This document shows, piece by piece, positions 40,539-50,057 of a stretch of DNA of 64,000 nt. Source of the DNA: an uncultured Dehalococcoidia bacterium (lineage in GTDB: Bacteria; Chloroflexota; Dehalococcoidia; Lucifugimonadales; CATOSD01); assembly GCA_951812395.1 (NCBI GenBank), contig CATOSD010000001.1, positions 1,833,108 through 1,897,107 of the forward strand, written 5' to 3'. Within the stretch, counting starts at the first letter, position 1; every line of letters starts with the position of its first letter. Under the pieces are notes generated by a model. It saw only the letters and a list, made by a program, of their open reading frames with translations, was not told the DNA's origin and did no database searches. The translations under genes were made by a program, and so were the position numbers.

Positions 40539-41543
40539 ATGAAGTCGAAACGCCTCTACGCCAAGCATCTCACCCCTATCCTAACCCTCCCCCATCAAGA
40601 AGGGGGAAGGGACTTTGAAAGGCTCCTCCTCGTGCTGGCCGCGCTCCCCCTCCTCGCGCTCCTCACCGCCTGCGGCCCCAGTGACGCGCCCGCCACACCA
40701 GCCGCCCCAACCCAGGCCGCGCCAGCCGTGACTACCCCCATTCCGGACGCCGCCAACCTGCGACTCCTTCTCGCGTCCACCGACCTCAGCGTCGGCGCCA
40801 ACCGCGTCGTATTCGCCCTGGTCGCAAGTGGCTCAGGTCCAGTCCGCGAGCCGGACGGCGTTCGCCTTCAGACCTACTACCTCGCCCCCACGGGTCAGGA
40901 AGGCCCCATCCAGACCGTCAGCGCCACGTACCGCGAGTGGGGTGACACCGGGCGCGGCGCGTACACTGTCCGCCTGAACTTCGACAGGGCCGGCGACTGG
41001 GGCCTCGGCGTCAGCGTGGAGAGTCCGAACACCGGGGTGTCTTCCGCATCCGCGCGCGTGGCCGTCCGCGAGCGAAGCCTCACGCCCGCCTTGGGTGCGC
41101 CCGCGCCGCTCACGAAGAGCAAGACCCTTTCCGACACGACGGAGATGAGCGAGCTTACGTCCGACACGCAGCCCGACTCCGAGCTGTACGCGATGACCAT
41201 CGCCCAAGCAGCCGCGTCGGGCGAGCCGCTGGTCGTCGCCTTCTCGACCCCAGCATTCTGCACCACCGCCACGTGCGGCCCGCAGCTCGATGTGCTGAAA
41301 CAGGCCAAGGAGCGCCACTCGGACCGGGCGAACTTCATCCACGTCGAGGTTTACGACAACCCTCACGAGATCCAAGGCGATCTATCCAATGCCAGGATCG
41401 CCCCCGCTGTCACCGAGTGGGGACTCCCCAGCGAGCCGTGGACGTTCGTAATCGGCGGCGATGGTCTTGTGGCCGCCAAGTTCGAGGGCTTCGCCACGCT
41501 CGACGAACTGGAGCAGGCGCTCCAAGCGGTGTTGGGTCCTTAA
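40539..41543 (+). CDS. Lipoprotein with C-terminal thioredoxin-like domain
   Basis: Hydrophobic LLLVLAALPLLALLTACGPS lipobox; C-terminal PLVVAFSTPAFCTTATCGPQLDVLKQAKERH...EPWTFVIGGDGLVAAKFEG. Confidence 0.7.
   Translation: MKSKRLYAKHLTPILTLPHQEGGRDFERLLLVLAALPLLALLTACGPSDAPATPAAPTQAAPAVTTPIPDAANLRLLLASTDLSVGANRVVFALVASGSGPVREPDGVRLQTYYLAPTGQEGPIQTVSATYREWGDTGRGAYTVRLNFDRAGDWGLGVSVESPNTGVSSASARVAVRERSLTPALGAPAPLTKSKTLSDTTEMSELTSDTQPDSELYAMTIAQAAASGEPLVVAFSTPAFCTTATCGPQLDVLKQAKERHSDRANFIHVEVYDNPHEIQGDLSNARIAPAVTEWGLPSEPWTFVIGGDGLVAAKFEGFATLDELEQALQAVLGP
40571..40612. repeat. Dispersed hairpin repeat (inverse orientation) inside the coding start of the lipoprotein
   Basis: CACCCCTATCCTAACCCTCCCCCATCAAGAAGGGGGAAGGGA; complementary to ...AGGATGGGGGTG forms elsewhere. 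Confidence 0.55.
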
Positions 41544-41634
41544 CCGGCGCCTCTAGCTAATCTTCCCCCGGCCTTTAAGCCCCGCCAGAAGTGTTATGAT
41601 AGGCGCACTCACCAACCGATAAGGGGGCATCGTC

Positions 41635-42627
41635 ATGCTCGGACTCCGACTCTCTTCACCTTGGCCAGACAACTGCACCACCGCAGGAGCGACTGGCGCG
41701 TGCAGCGCCGACGGTCGTGCGCTGATCGGCAGCACCAGCGACGACCCGTTCACCACCCGGACGCGGCTGGTGGTGGAAGAGCCGCCGGACGGCTACCGGT
41801 ACGTCGGCACCCAGATCGTGTCCCAGGACACGAACACCGTGGCCGACTTCAACCACATGCACACGCGCGGCCTGAACGAAAAGGGATTCGCTTACACGTG
41901 GTCGGGGGCAGGCCCGGACCCGGACATCGAGCCGGACAGCAAGCGCGCGGTGGGTGTGCCCTTCTACCGATTCGGCGACCTGCTGCTGAGCCAGGCCGCC
42001 TCCGTCCAGGACGCGATCGGCCTGCTGGAGTCCTATCCCAGGGCGATTCACGGCAACTTCCTGTTCGCCGACTCCGGCGGCGAGGTGGCCCTTGTCGAGG
42101 TGAGCACCCGGTCGCTGCACATAGAGACGCGCACCACCGACGGCTGGATTGGCCGCTCCAACCACTGGATTTCGCCTGAGATGTCGCAGATCACCTACAC
42201 GCCGGCGGACGGCGACTCGACGGTGGTTCGCTACGATCGAATCACGACACTGATGGCGGAGGGCGCCGGCTCCATCGACCCGGCCTACCTGGCGTCTTGC
42301 TTCCGCGACCACTCGACGCTGGAGGAAACGGGCTGGAGCATTTGCGCCCACGGCCACGCCAGGCGGCCCGGCTCGGAGAACCGCGGGGGCAGCGTGAGCT
42401 CCGAGATACTCCAGCCTGCACAGGGCGTGATGTACTACTGCTACGGCTGGCCTTGCGGCGGCCCGTCGGAATACGGCGAGGAGCAGCTCTATCAGGACCG
42501 GTCGTGGGGTAAGTACGTGCCGTTCAAGCTCTCGCGTATGGAGCCGGGCGAGTACGTGACCGTAGACGGACGGCTCACCCCGCTGGCCGTGCGCTACCTC
42601 ACGTCGGGAAACGCCGCGGGCGTGTAG
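41635..42627 (+). CDS. C45/acyltransferase-like Ntn-hydrolase family protein
   Basis: CTTAGATGACSADGRALIGSTSDDPFTTRTRLVVEEPPDGYRYVG...HMHTRGLNEKGFAYTWSGAGPDPD; family placement by resemblance only. Confidence 0.6.
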   Translation: MLGLRLSSPWPDNCTTAGATGACSADGRALIGSTSDDPFTTRTRLVVEEPPDGYRYVGTQIVSQDTNTVADFNHMHTRGLNEKGFAYTWSGAGPDPDIEPDSKRAVGVPFYRFGDLLLSQAASVQDAIGLLESYPRAIHGNFLFADSGGEVALVEVSTRSLHIETRTTDGWIGRSNHWISPEMSQITYTPADGDSTVVRYDRITTLMAEGAGSIDPAYLASCFRDHSTLEETGWSICAHGHARRPGSENRGGSVSSEILQPAQGVMYYCYGWPCGGPSEYGEEQLYQDRSWGKYVPFKLSRMEPGEYVTVDGRLTPLAVRYLTSGNAAGV

Positions 42628-42722
42628 CCGGGCCCTGGGCATCGAGGATCGAGCCTTCCAGATTTCTCTACCCCTTTGATGGGCTGACAGGGGCAGGTAC
42701 TGGGAATGAGCCTTCCATAGAG

Positions 42723-42772
42723 TCCCTTCCCTTTCGACGGGGTATTCACAGAGGGAAGGTTAGGATGGGGGT
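42723..42772. repeat. Dispersed repeat variant
   Basis: TCCCTTCCCTTTCGACGGGGTATTCACAGAGGGAAGGTTAGGATGGGGGT. Confidence 0.5.
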
Positions 42773-42905
42773 AACTAACAGGACGCGACCGCCTTGATTT
42801 CTTGATTCCTACCCCTGCCAGCCCTTGATGGGGGAAGTTTAGAGCTGGCCACGTACTCGTTACGGAGATGGGCGTGAAGCCGCTGAAGAGAGAAAGGACA
42901 AAACC

Positions 42906-43889
42906 ATGGTCAACGACAACAAGCAGCAGGCCGGCCCCGGGCGATCGTACCCGTTCGTGGGCATACCTTCGTTCCTGCGCTCCGAGATCTGCACCAACCT
43001 GGACGCCCTGGACGCCGACATTGCGGTGATGGGCGCCCCGACCGACGAAGGCTCTCCATTCCTGCCCGGCGCGCGTTTTGGCCCCCGAGGCATACGCGAG
43101 CACTCCCTGCGGTTCGGGCCGCGCGGGTACTTCGACCAGGATGAGGACAAGGCCTTTCTAGAGCGCGAGCTTACCAACGGCCGCATCGTGGACGTGGGCG
43201 ACGCCGACGTTCTGCCCACCAACGTCGAGCAGACCTTCGCCAACATCACCGACCTCACGCGCCGCATTCTCGACAAGAACGCGCTTCCGGTGGTGCTGGG
43301 CGGCGACCACGCCATCACATTCCCGGTGGTGCGCGCCTACGACGAGCCGCTCCACGTAGTCCACTTCGACGCGCACATAGACTATGCGCCATTCATGCAC
43401 GGCTTCGAGTTCACCAACGGTCACGCCTTCAGGCACATCTACCACATGGACCACGTGGAAAGCCTGACCCAGGTGGGCATACGCAGCCTGCGCAACAACC
43501 GCGAGCATTTGCAGGACTCGGTGAACGACGGCAACCGCGTTATAGGCATGTCCGAGACGAGGGAGCTGGGCGGACCAGGCATCGTGGAGCCGATCCCGCG
43601 TGACGCCAACTGCTACGTGAGCATAGACATCGACGTGCTGGACCTGCCGCTGGTGCCCGGCTGCGTGTCCGCAGAGCCCAACGGCATGACCTACGCGGAG
43701 CTGCGCGAGGCGCTTATCGCCATCGCCCGGCACACCAACGTAGTCGGCTTCGACCTTGTCGAGGTAAACCCGCAGCTCGACGTGGGCACCGGCATCACGT
43801 CCTACGTGGCCGCTCACACCATCCTGGAGTTTCTAGGGCACATCTGCGACCAGCCGCGTTGGGCCGCCAGGGTGGGCGCGGCCGGTTAG
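42906..43889 (+). CDS. Agmatinase/arginase-family ureohydrolase
   Basis: DIAVMGAPTDEGSPFLPGARFGPRGIREHSLRF...VVLGGDHAITFPVVRAY...VVHFDAHIDY...YVSIDIDVLDLPLVPG. Confidence 0.88.
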   Translation: MVNDNKQQAGPGRSYPFVGIPSFLRSEICTNLDALDADIAVMGAPTDEGSPFLPGARFGPRGIREHSLRFGPRGYFDQDEDKAFLERELTNGRIVDVGDADVLPTNVEQTFANITDLTRRILDKNALPVVLGGDHAITFPVVRAYDEPLHVVHFDAHIDYAPFMHGFEFTNGHAFRHIYHMDHVESLTQVGIRSLRNNREHLQDSVNDGNRVIGMSETRELGGPGIVEPIPRDANCYVSIDIDVLDLPLVPGCVSAEPNGMTYAELREALIAIARHTNVVGFDLVEVNPQLDVGTGITSYVAAHTILEFLGHICDQPRWAARVGAAG

Positions 43890-43923
43890 CCGTCCCCCCT
43901 TACAGCACAGGCTCGCCGTATCC

Positions 43924-45159
43924 ATGCCCCGCATTCAGCTTCTGGATTCCTGGCGAGGCTACCCGAACTACAGGCTGATCTGGACGGCCAACTTCTTCGC
44001 CAACAGCGCTCAGTGGCTGCAACTGCTCACCGTGGGCTGGCTGGTGCAGCGGCTCGCGGAGGGAGGGTTGGCGACGCCCCTGCTGGTGGTCACGGTCGGG
44101 GGACTGAACACCCTGCCCGGGCTCATAGTGAGCCCGTGGGGCGGTGTGATGGGAGACCGCCTGGACCGGCGCAAGCTGGTCATGGCTCTCCAGGCGCTGA
44201 TGGCCGTGCTCGCCCTGCTGTTCGCGTTCTTCGTGCGCTCCGGCGCCGCGGAGGTGTGGCACGCCTACGCCTACGTCTTCATAAGCGGCTGCTGCATATC
44301 GATAACGCAGCCCATGAGCCAGGCGCTGATAGCCAACACCGTGCCGCGCGAGAACCTGTCCAACGCCTACGCCGCGAACGTGCTCACCATCACCGGCACC
44401 CGCTTCATCGGCCCGTTCGTGGGCGGCGTGCTGATAGCCAACCTGGGCTTCTTCTGGAACTTCACCATAGAGTCGCTTCTCTACGCCGGGGTCGTCCTCG
44501 CGCTGCTGCCGATGAAGACGCCGTACTTCCAGGAGCGCTGCGCCGAAGACCGCGGCTCTGTGCTGCGGGACCTGGTGGAAGGCGTCCGCTACGTGTGGAG
44601 CGGCAACCGAGCAATATTCCTGCTGATAGCGCTGGGCATGATTCCAAACGTGGTGCTCCAGCCGCTGATGTTCATGCTGCCGGTGTTCACCGAGCAGGTG
44701 CTGAACAAGGGCGCGGACGTGGGCGGCTACCTGCTGGCGGTCAACGGCGGCGGCGGGCTGGTGGCCGCGCTGATGATGGCCTCGCTGGGCTTCCTGTTCA
44801 GGCGCGGGCCGATAACCCTCACAGCGGCGATAGCCAGCTCGGCGCTGGCGCTCGCGTTCGCGCAGGCGCAGTGGCTGCCCGCGGCGTTCGTCATCATCGC
44901 GATGTTCGCGTTCAGCCAGTCGTGGTTTCGCACCACCAGCGGCGCGCTCATACAAACGCTGGTGCCCGACACGCTCCGCTCCCGCATCACCAGCTTCCAG
45001 TCCTACGGCCGCGGATTCGTCGTGCCGGCCAGCCTGCTCGTGGGTTGGCTCACCGGGCTTACGTCCGTGCCGTTCGCCATCACCGTCATGGGGCTGGTCA
45101 GCTTGGCGGGGGCGCTCGCGTTCCTGGCCACGGCGAGCAGCCTGCGCCGCCTGGAGTGA
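43924..45159 (+). CDS. MFS transporter
   Basis: RLIWTANFFANSAQWLQLLTVGWLVQRLAEG...GVMGDRLDRRKLVMALQALMAVLALLFAF; 10-12 predicted TM segments. Confidence 0.88.
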   Translation: MPRIQLLDSWRGYPNYRLIWTANFFANSAQWLQLLTVGWLVQRLAEGGLATPLLVVTVGGLNTLPGLIVSPWGGVMGDRLDRRKLVMALQALMAVLALLFAFFVRSGAAEVWHAYAYVFISGCCISITQPMSQALIANTVPRENLSNAYAANVLTITGTRFIGPFVGGVLIANLGFFWNFTIESLLYAGVVLALLPMKTPYFQERCAEDRGSVLRDLVEGVRYVWSGNRAIFLLIALGMIPNVVLQPLMFMLPVFTEQVLNKGADVGGYLLAVNGGGGLVAALMMASLGFLFRRGPITLTAAIASSALALAFAQAQWLPAAFVIIAMFAFSQSWFRTTSGALIQTLVPDTLRSRITSFQSYGRGFVVPASLLVGWLTGLTSVPFAITVMGLVSLAGALAFLATASSLRRLE

Positions 45160-45252
45160 GTCCGGCCGCTCCACGCGTTATCCTTGCCCCGACCCGCGCT
45201 CGTATCTATACTGGTGCCCAACGGCAAGGGAACCAGACGGGGGGAGGCAGCT

Positions 45253-46662
45253 ATGTCAGAGCGAGTTGACACCATAGTGCGCGGCGGCCTCGTGGCGACG
45301 TCCACGGGCGAGTTCCGCGCCAGCATCGCCATTAGAGGCGAGCGCATCGTGGCCGTCGGGCCGGACGACACGTTGCCCCAGGCCGACGAGTGCGTCGACG
45401 CCTCAGGCAAGCACGTGCTTCCCGGCGCCATAGACTGCCACGTGCACCTGAGACCCACTCCGAACGACGACTGGGCCGTCGGCTCGGTCGCGGCGGCCCA
45501 CGCCGGCCTCACGACCATCATCCCATTCGGGGCCTACGACGCCGAGACGCGCGAGACGCTGCCCCAGGCGATAGAGCGCTGGAAGGCGGAGGCGGAACGC
45601 GATTCGGTCGTGGATTTCGCCTTCCATTACATTCTGAGCAACACACCCTACATCATCGACGGCCTGGCCGAGGCTATCTCGATGGGCGTCGCGTCATTCA
45701 AAATGTTCATGACCTACGACCACCGCGTGTCCGACTCGTTCATTGCCAGGGCGATGGAGATCGTCGGCGCTAACGGCGGGCTGGTGCAGCTCCACGCCGA
45801 GAACGGCGACGTGATCGAGCACCTGATGAACAAGGCCATCGCGGAGGGCCGCACCGCGCCGACGGACTTCCCCGCCACCTGCCCTACCTGGGCCGAGGCG
45901 GAGGCCATCAACCGCGGCGTACTGATGGGCGCGATGACCGACTGCCCCGTCTACATCGTCCACCTCAGCACCCACGAGGGCCTCGAACGCATCAAGGAGG
46001 CACAGCGCCACGGCCAGCGCGTATGGACGGAGACCTGCCCCCAGTACCTGCTCCTGGACGAAACGATAATGGAGCGCATGGGGCCGCTGGCCAAGATCGG
46101 GCCGCCGCTGCGCCCCGCCGACGGCGTGAACCAGGCGGCCATGTGGCAGGGCAGCGAGCACGGCTACATCTCCGCCATCGGCAGCGACCACTCGCCCGGA
46201 CCCCCGGAGCGAAAGAAACACGGCTGGGCCAACATCTTCCGCAGCCCGGACGGTGAGCCGGTGCCCTTTGGCGCACCGTCGCTGGAGACACTGGTGCCGC
46301 TGGTCTACAGCGAAGGCGTCGCTAAGCGCGGCCTTCCCCTGACCTGGATGGCCCGCGTGTTGGCCGAAAACCCCGCCCGCATGTTCGGTCTGTATCCCCG
46401 CAAGGGTGTCATCCAGCCCGGCGCGGACGCCGACCTGCTGATCATCGACCCCGACGCAGAGACGACCATCTCGGCAGCAAACCACCACGGACGCTCCGGG
46501 TTTACCCCCTACGAGGACTGGAATGTGAAGGGCAGGATCGAGACCACCATCCTGCGCGGCAAAGTGCTGCTTCGCGACGGCAAACTGGAGCAAAACGCCG
46601 GCTACGGCAGCTTCATCCACGCGGGCAGACCCACGCCGCCGATCGCGGGCGCGGTCAGATAG
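45253..46662 (+). CDS. Dihydropyrimidinase/hydantoinase family amidohydrolase
   Basis: DTIVRGGLVATSTGEFRASIAIRGERIVAVGPDD...VLPGAIDCHVHLRPTP...SFKMFMTYDHRVSDSF...AIGSDHSPGPPERKK; ATG preceded by GGGGAGGCAG. Confidence 0.9.
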   Translation: MSERVDTIVRGGLVATSTGEFRASIAIRGERIVAVGPDDTLPQADECVDASGKHVLPGAIDCHVHLRPTPNDDWAVGSVAAAHAGLTTIIPFGAYDAETRETLPQAIERWKAEAERDSVVDFAFHYILSNTPYIIDGLAEAISMGVASFKMFMTYDHRVSDSFIARAMEIVGANGGLVQLHAENGDVIEHLMNKAIAEGRTAPTDFPATCPTWAEAEAINRGVLMGAMTDCPVYIVHLSTHEGLERIKEAQRHGQRVWTETCPQYLLLDETIMERMGPLAKIGPPLRPADGVNQAAMWQGSEHGYISAIGSDHSPGPPERKKHGWANIFRSPDGEPVPFGAPSLETLVPLVYSEGVAKRGLPLTWMARVLAENPARMFGLYPRKGVIQPGADADLLIIDPDAETTISAANHHGRSGFTPYEDWNVKGRIETTILRGKVLLRDGKLEQNAGYGSFIHAGRPTPPIAGAVR

Positions 46663-46671
46663 GAGCCGAAC

Positions 46672-48018
46672 ATGACTGACTATCTCGACACCTTGTCCGT
46701 GCTCGTCAGCGAAGCAAGTATCGATTCGCTGTCCCCCGACACGCTAAACGCCGTTCGGGACGTGACGCTCGACACGTTGGGCGCCATGGTTGTGGGCAGT
46801 CAACAGCCCGAAAACGTCGCATTCGCGTCCACGATGACGCAGCGCTCGTCCTCGGCCACGGCGACCGTGTTCGGCCACGGCCTCAAGGCCGATCCAATGA
46901 CCGCGACGCTCATCAACGCCACGGCCGGCGTGGCCCTGGAGGTGGACGAGGGCAACCGTTTCGGCGGAGGCCATCCGGCGATCCACTCGCTGCCCGGGGC
47001 CATCGCGCTCGCTGAGGAGATGGGCGCGACCGGGCGCGACTTCGTGGAGAGCGCCCTGGTGGGTTACGAGTTGGAATCGCGAATCGGAGGCGCGACTAAG
47101 CCGCGGTTAAACGTCCACTCCCACGGCCACTGGGGCGTCATCGGCACCGCGGTCGCCGCCGCCAAGCTCAAAGGCTACTCAGCGCGACAAGTGCGCGAGG
47201 TGATCAACATCGCGGCGTCCATGAGCCCGGCCAATAGCTGGCAGCCCGCGTTTCGCGGCGCGACGGTGCGCAATCTCTACCCCGGCCGGTCCGGCCACGA
47301 CGGCCTGCTGGCCGTAGACGTGTACGAGAGCGGTTTCACCGGCTTGGACGACGCCCCTGCGGACGTGTTCGGCACCATCCTGGGCGAGAGCTTCGACCGC
47401 GCGGCGGCGATGGCCAACATGCCCGGCGAGTACCGCATCGAGCAGAACTACTTCAAGTTCTACGCCTGCTGCCGGTTGAACCACCCCGCGCTGGACGCCG
47501 TGTTCGCCGCGGGCGCCGGCGCGAGACTCGACCCGGACGAGGTGGTCGCCGTGGACATCTCTGCGCCGAGTATGCTCGACGGCATGTTAGGCGAGTACCC
47601 CGAAAACATGCTCGCAGCCAAGTTCAACGTTCCCTACGCGGTCGCGGCCTCCCTCGTGCGAGGAAGCGCGGGCGTGGACGAGTTCTACTCGGACGCGAGA
47701 GGGGACGAGCGCATACGCGAGTTGGCGGCAAAGGTGAGCGTCAATGTCGAGCCGCCTCCGACGCCCGTGCCGGCCGGCGGCGTGCCCCCGACCGAAGCGC
47801 GCATCCGGCTGGCTGGTGACCGCGAACTGGTGGGCCGCGCAGCCATCATCAAGGGAGACTACGGCAACAGGCTGCCGCGCGAGCGCCTGGTGGAAAAGTT
47901 CCACGCGCTCAACGACCCCATCCTGGGAACGAGCCGCGCCGCAGAGGTCGTGGACGCGGTGTCACGCCTGGAGGAGTTGTCCGACGTCCGCGAGATTACG
48001 GCTCTGCTCGCCGGCTAG
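46672..48018 (+). CDS. MmgE/PrpD family protein
   Basis: DVTLDTLGAMVVGSQQPENVAFAS...LINATAGVALEVDEGNRFGGGHPAIHSLPGAIALAEEMGATGRDFVESALVGYELESRIGGA. Confidence 0.87.
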   Translation: MTDYLDTLSVLVSEASIDSLSPDTLNAVRDVTLDTLGAMVVGSQQPENVAFASTMTQRSSSATATVFGHGLKADPMTATLINATAGVALEVDEGNRFGGGHPAIHSLPGAIALAEEMGATGRDFVESALVGYELESRIGGATKPRLNVHSHGHWGVIGTAVAAAKLKGYSARQVREVINIAASMSPANSWQPAFRGATVRNLYPGRSGHDGLLAVDVYESGFTGLDDAPADVFGTILGESFDRAAAMANMPGEYRIEQNYFKFYACCRLNHPALDAVFAAGAGARLDPDEVVAVDISAPSMLDGMLGEYPENMLAAKFNVPYAVAASLVRGSAGVDEFYSDARGDERIRELAAKVSVNVEPPPTPVPAGGVPPTEARIRLAGDRELVGRAAIIKGDYGNRLPRERLVEKFHALNDPILGTSRAAEVVDAVSRLEELSDVREITALLAG

Positions 48019-48055
48019 GCGAGCACCCTGGACTGCGCTGTGGCGGCAATGCTGC

Positions 48056-48580
48056 CTACGGCGCCACGGACAGCATCACCGAGCTGCTGCTCAGCACCGC
48101 CTTGGTGATGGGCTGCTCTTCACGCTCGTCAGCGATGATCTGGTAGGTGAAGGCCAGCACGTACGGAGAGCCGTTCAGGTCAATCGGCAGCGTGTACTCC
48201 GCGTCCGCGCCGTAGCGCCGCTTTTCGGTAGTCTTGCTTCTTGCAATCACGATGACGCGGGTGGCCGTTACGCTCGCCTCCCCGATTGACGCTGCGCTCA
48301 CCGCCTGTGCCAGGGCCGCCTTGTCCACCGGGTTGCCCTCGGGATCGTTCACATCACCGAAAAGCCCCTCGATGTCCGTCGACAGCATGGCCAAAAGGTG
48401 GGTCGGCGTCCACGCTTCCACGATGCTCTGAACTGCCACCTCTTTGACCGGCGTCGGTCCGGGCGTCGGCGTCGGAAAGGTCTGGCGGTCCGCAATGGAC
48501 GCGCCGGTGCCGCGCTCTCCGCACGCCAAAGCGAAGAGCAAAATGACTGCCGGAATGAGTATTACGAGACGCGCTCCCAT
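48056..48580 (-). CDS. Hypothetical lipoprotein
   Basis: MGARLVILIPAVILLFALACGERGTG: lipoprotein signal; no family recognised. Confidence 0.6.
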   Translation of the reverse strand: MGARLVILIPAVILLFALACGERGTGASIADRQTFPTPTPGPTPVKEVAVQSIVEAWTPTHLLAMLSTDIEGLFGDVNDPEGNPVDKAALAQAVSAASIGEASVTATRVIVIARSKTTEKRRYGADAEYTLPIDLNGSPYVLAFTYQIIADEREEQPITKAVLSSSSVMLSVAP

Positions 48581-48801
48581 CTACATCTCCTGAAAGTGAC
48601 TTTGATTTCATCTATAGTTTAGCTTGCGAACAAGACGCAAGCAACCGGCAGACTGCGTGGACATCCAGAATTGGGCGGTATGCTCCGATGTGGCGGCACA
48701 TGCCTTCCGGTGTGTCCGTACCCATGCGCCTGTGACGTGCCCCGAGGCAGGTCCTAAACCTGCCTGCTGTCTGGCACGTCGGCCGAGCGGGGCCGGTGCC
48801 G

Positions 48802-49971
48802 CTACTCGCCTACGTTCGCCTCCATCACGCGCATGGTGTTCTCGCCGAGTATCTTGCGAATGTCCGCCTCGGAGAACTCGCGCCTAAGCAACTCCTCGGT
48901 GATGGCCGGGAACTTGGAGCAGTCCTCCAGTCCGACGGGGCCGCCCGGGATGCCGTCGAAGTCAGACCCCAACCCCACGTGGTCCACTCCCGCTACCTTC
49001 GCGATGTGCTCTATGTGGTCCACCACGTCGGACAGCGTGGTTTGAGGCGCCTCGCTCCAGGACGCCATGCGCCGCGCCTGAATCTCGGCGCGCTGCTGAG
49101 CGACGTACTCCGGCGTGCCGGAGTAGTGGGCGATGGCCGAGCGGCGGGCAAACTTCTCTACTTCCTCTATCTCTTCCCAGGTCTCCACCTGTAGCCTCTC
49201 GAAGGCGAGCCTCGTTTCCTCGCCGACGAACGCGGGGAAGAAGTTGACGTTCACCACGCCGCCGTTCGTTGCCACCGCTCGCAGCATGTCGTCCTTCATG
49301 TTGCGCGGATGCTGGCAGATGGACCACGCCGAGGAGTGAGATGCCATGATCGGCTTGTCGGTCACCTCGATCGAGTCCCAGAAGGTCTTGTCGGACACAT
49401 GGGATATGTCCACCACCATACCCAACCGGTTCATCTCGCGGATCACGTCTCGCCCGAACAGGCTCAGACCGTTGTTGCGCACCGCGTCCGTCGAGGCGTC
49501 GGCCCAGTTGTTCGTGTTGAAGTGGGTCAGCGTGATGTACCGCATCCCGAGCTCCCAGTAGAGCCGTAGCACCGCCAGGCTGTCGTTGATGGCATGCCCG
49601 CCCTCGATGCACGGCACCGCGGCGTGCTTGCCCTCCGCCACGATGCGGCGGCAGTCGGCGGCGGTTAGCGCGATTTCCACGTCGTCGGGATTAGCCGCGC
49701 AGAACCGATTCAGACCGTCCAGGAGTTGCAGGCAGCGGTCCAGCGTGTTCTTTTCGGGAATCTCCTTCGCGGCAACGTAGCAGGACCACCACTGCACGCC
49801 CAGGTTGCCCTCCCTTATCCGCGGCAGGTCCAAGTGGCCCTTGCCGGTCGCAGTCGCCAGGTCATCCCCGTCGTCGGTCATGCGGCTTATCGTGTCGGCG
49901 TGAGTGTCCACAACAAGCGACGAAAAGTGTAGGTCGCGCGCGCGCTGGGCAATAGAATCTTGTGTTGCCAT
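48802..49971 (-). CDS. Membrane dipeptidase (peptidase M19)
   Basis: LVVDTHADTISRMTDDG...GVQWWSCYV...MRYITLTHFNTNNWADAS...VVDISHVSDKTFWDSIEVTDKPIMASHSSAWSICQHPRNMKDDML...VDHVGLGSDFDGIPG. Confidence 0.93.
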   Translation of the reverse strand: MATQDSIAQRARDLHFSSLVVDTHADTISRMTDDGDDLATATGKGHLDLPRIREGNLGVQWWSCYVAAKEIPEKNTLDRCLQLLDGLNRFCAANPDDVEIALTAADCRRIVAEGKHAAVPCIEGGHAINDSLAVLRLYWELGMRYITLTHFNTNNWADASTDAVRNNGLSLFGRDVIREMNRLGMVVDISHVSDKTFWDSIEVTDKPIMASHSSAWSICQHPRNMKDDMLRAVATNGGVVNVNFFPAFVGEETRLAFERLQVETWEEIEEVEKFARRSAIAHYSGTPEYVAQQRAEIQARRMASWSEAPQTTLSDVVDHIEHIAKVAGVDHVGLGSDFDGIPGGPVGLEDCSKFPAITEELLRREFSEADIRKILGENTMRVMEANVGE

Positions 49972-49998
49972 ATCACGTTCTCCTCGTCTACGAACAAT

Positions 49999-50038
49999 CC
50001 CTTCCCACTCGATGGGGGAAGGCTAGGATGGGGGTGAA
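49999..50038. repeat. Dispersed repeat variant between dipeptidase genes
   Basis: CCCTTCCCACTCGATGGGGGAAGGCTAGGATGGGGGTGA. Confidence 0.55.
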
Positions 50039-50057
50039 CTCCCGGCGCACCGCCCGC

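Noticed and set aside
44013-45269. Large alternative-frame ORF over the MFS transporter
   Set aside because: Overlaps a clear MFS gene in another frame; R/A/H-rich translation typical of GC-rich out-of-frame ORFs.
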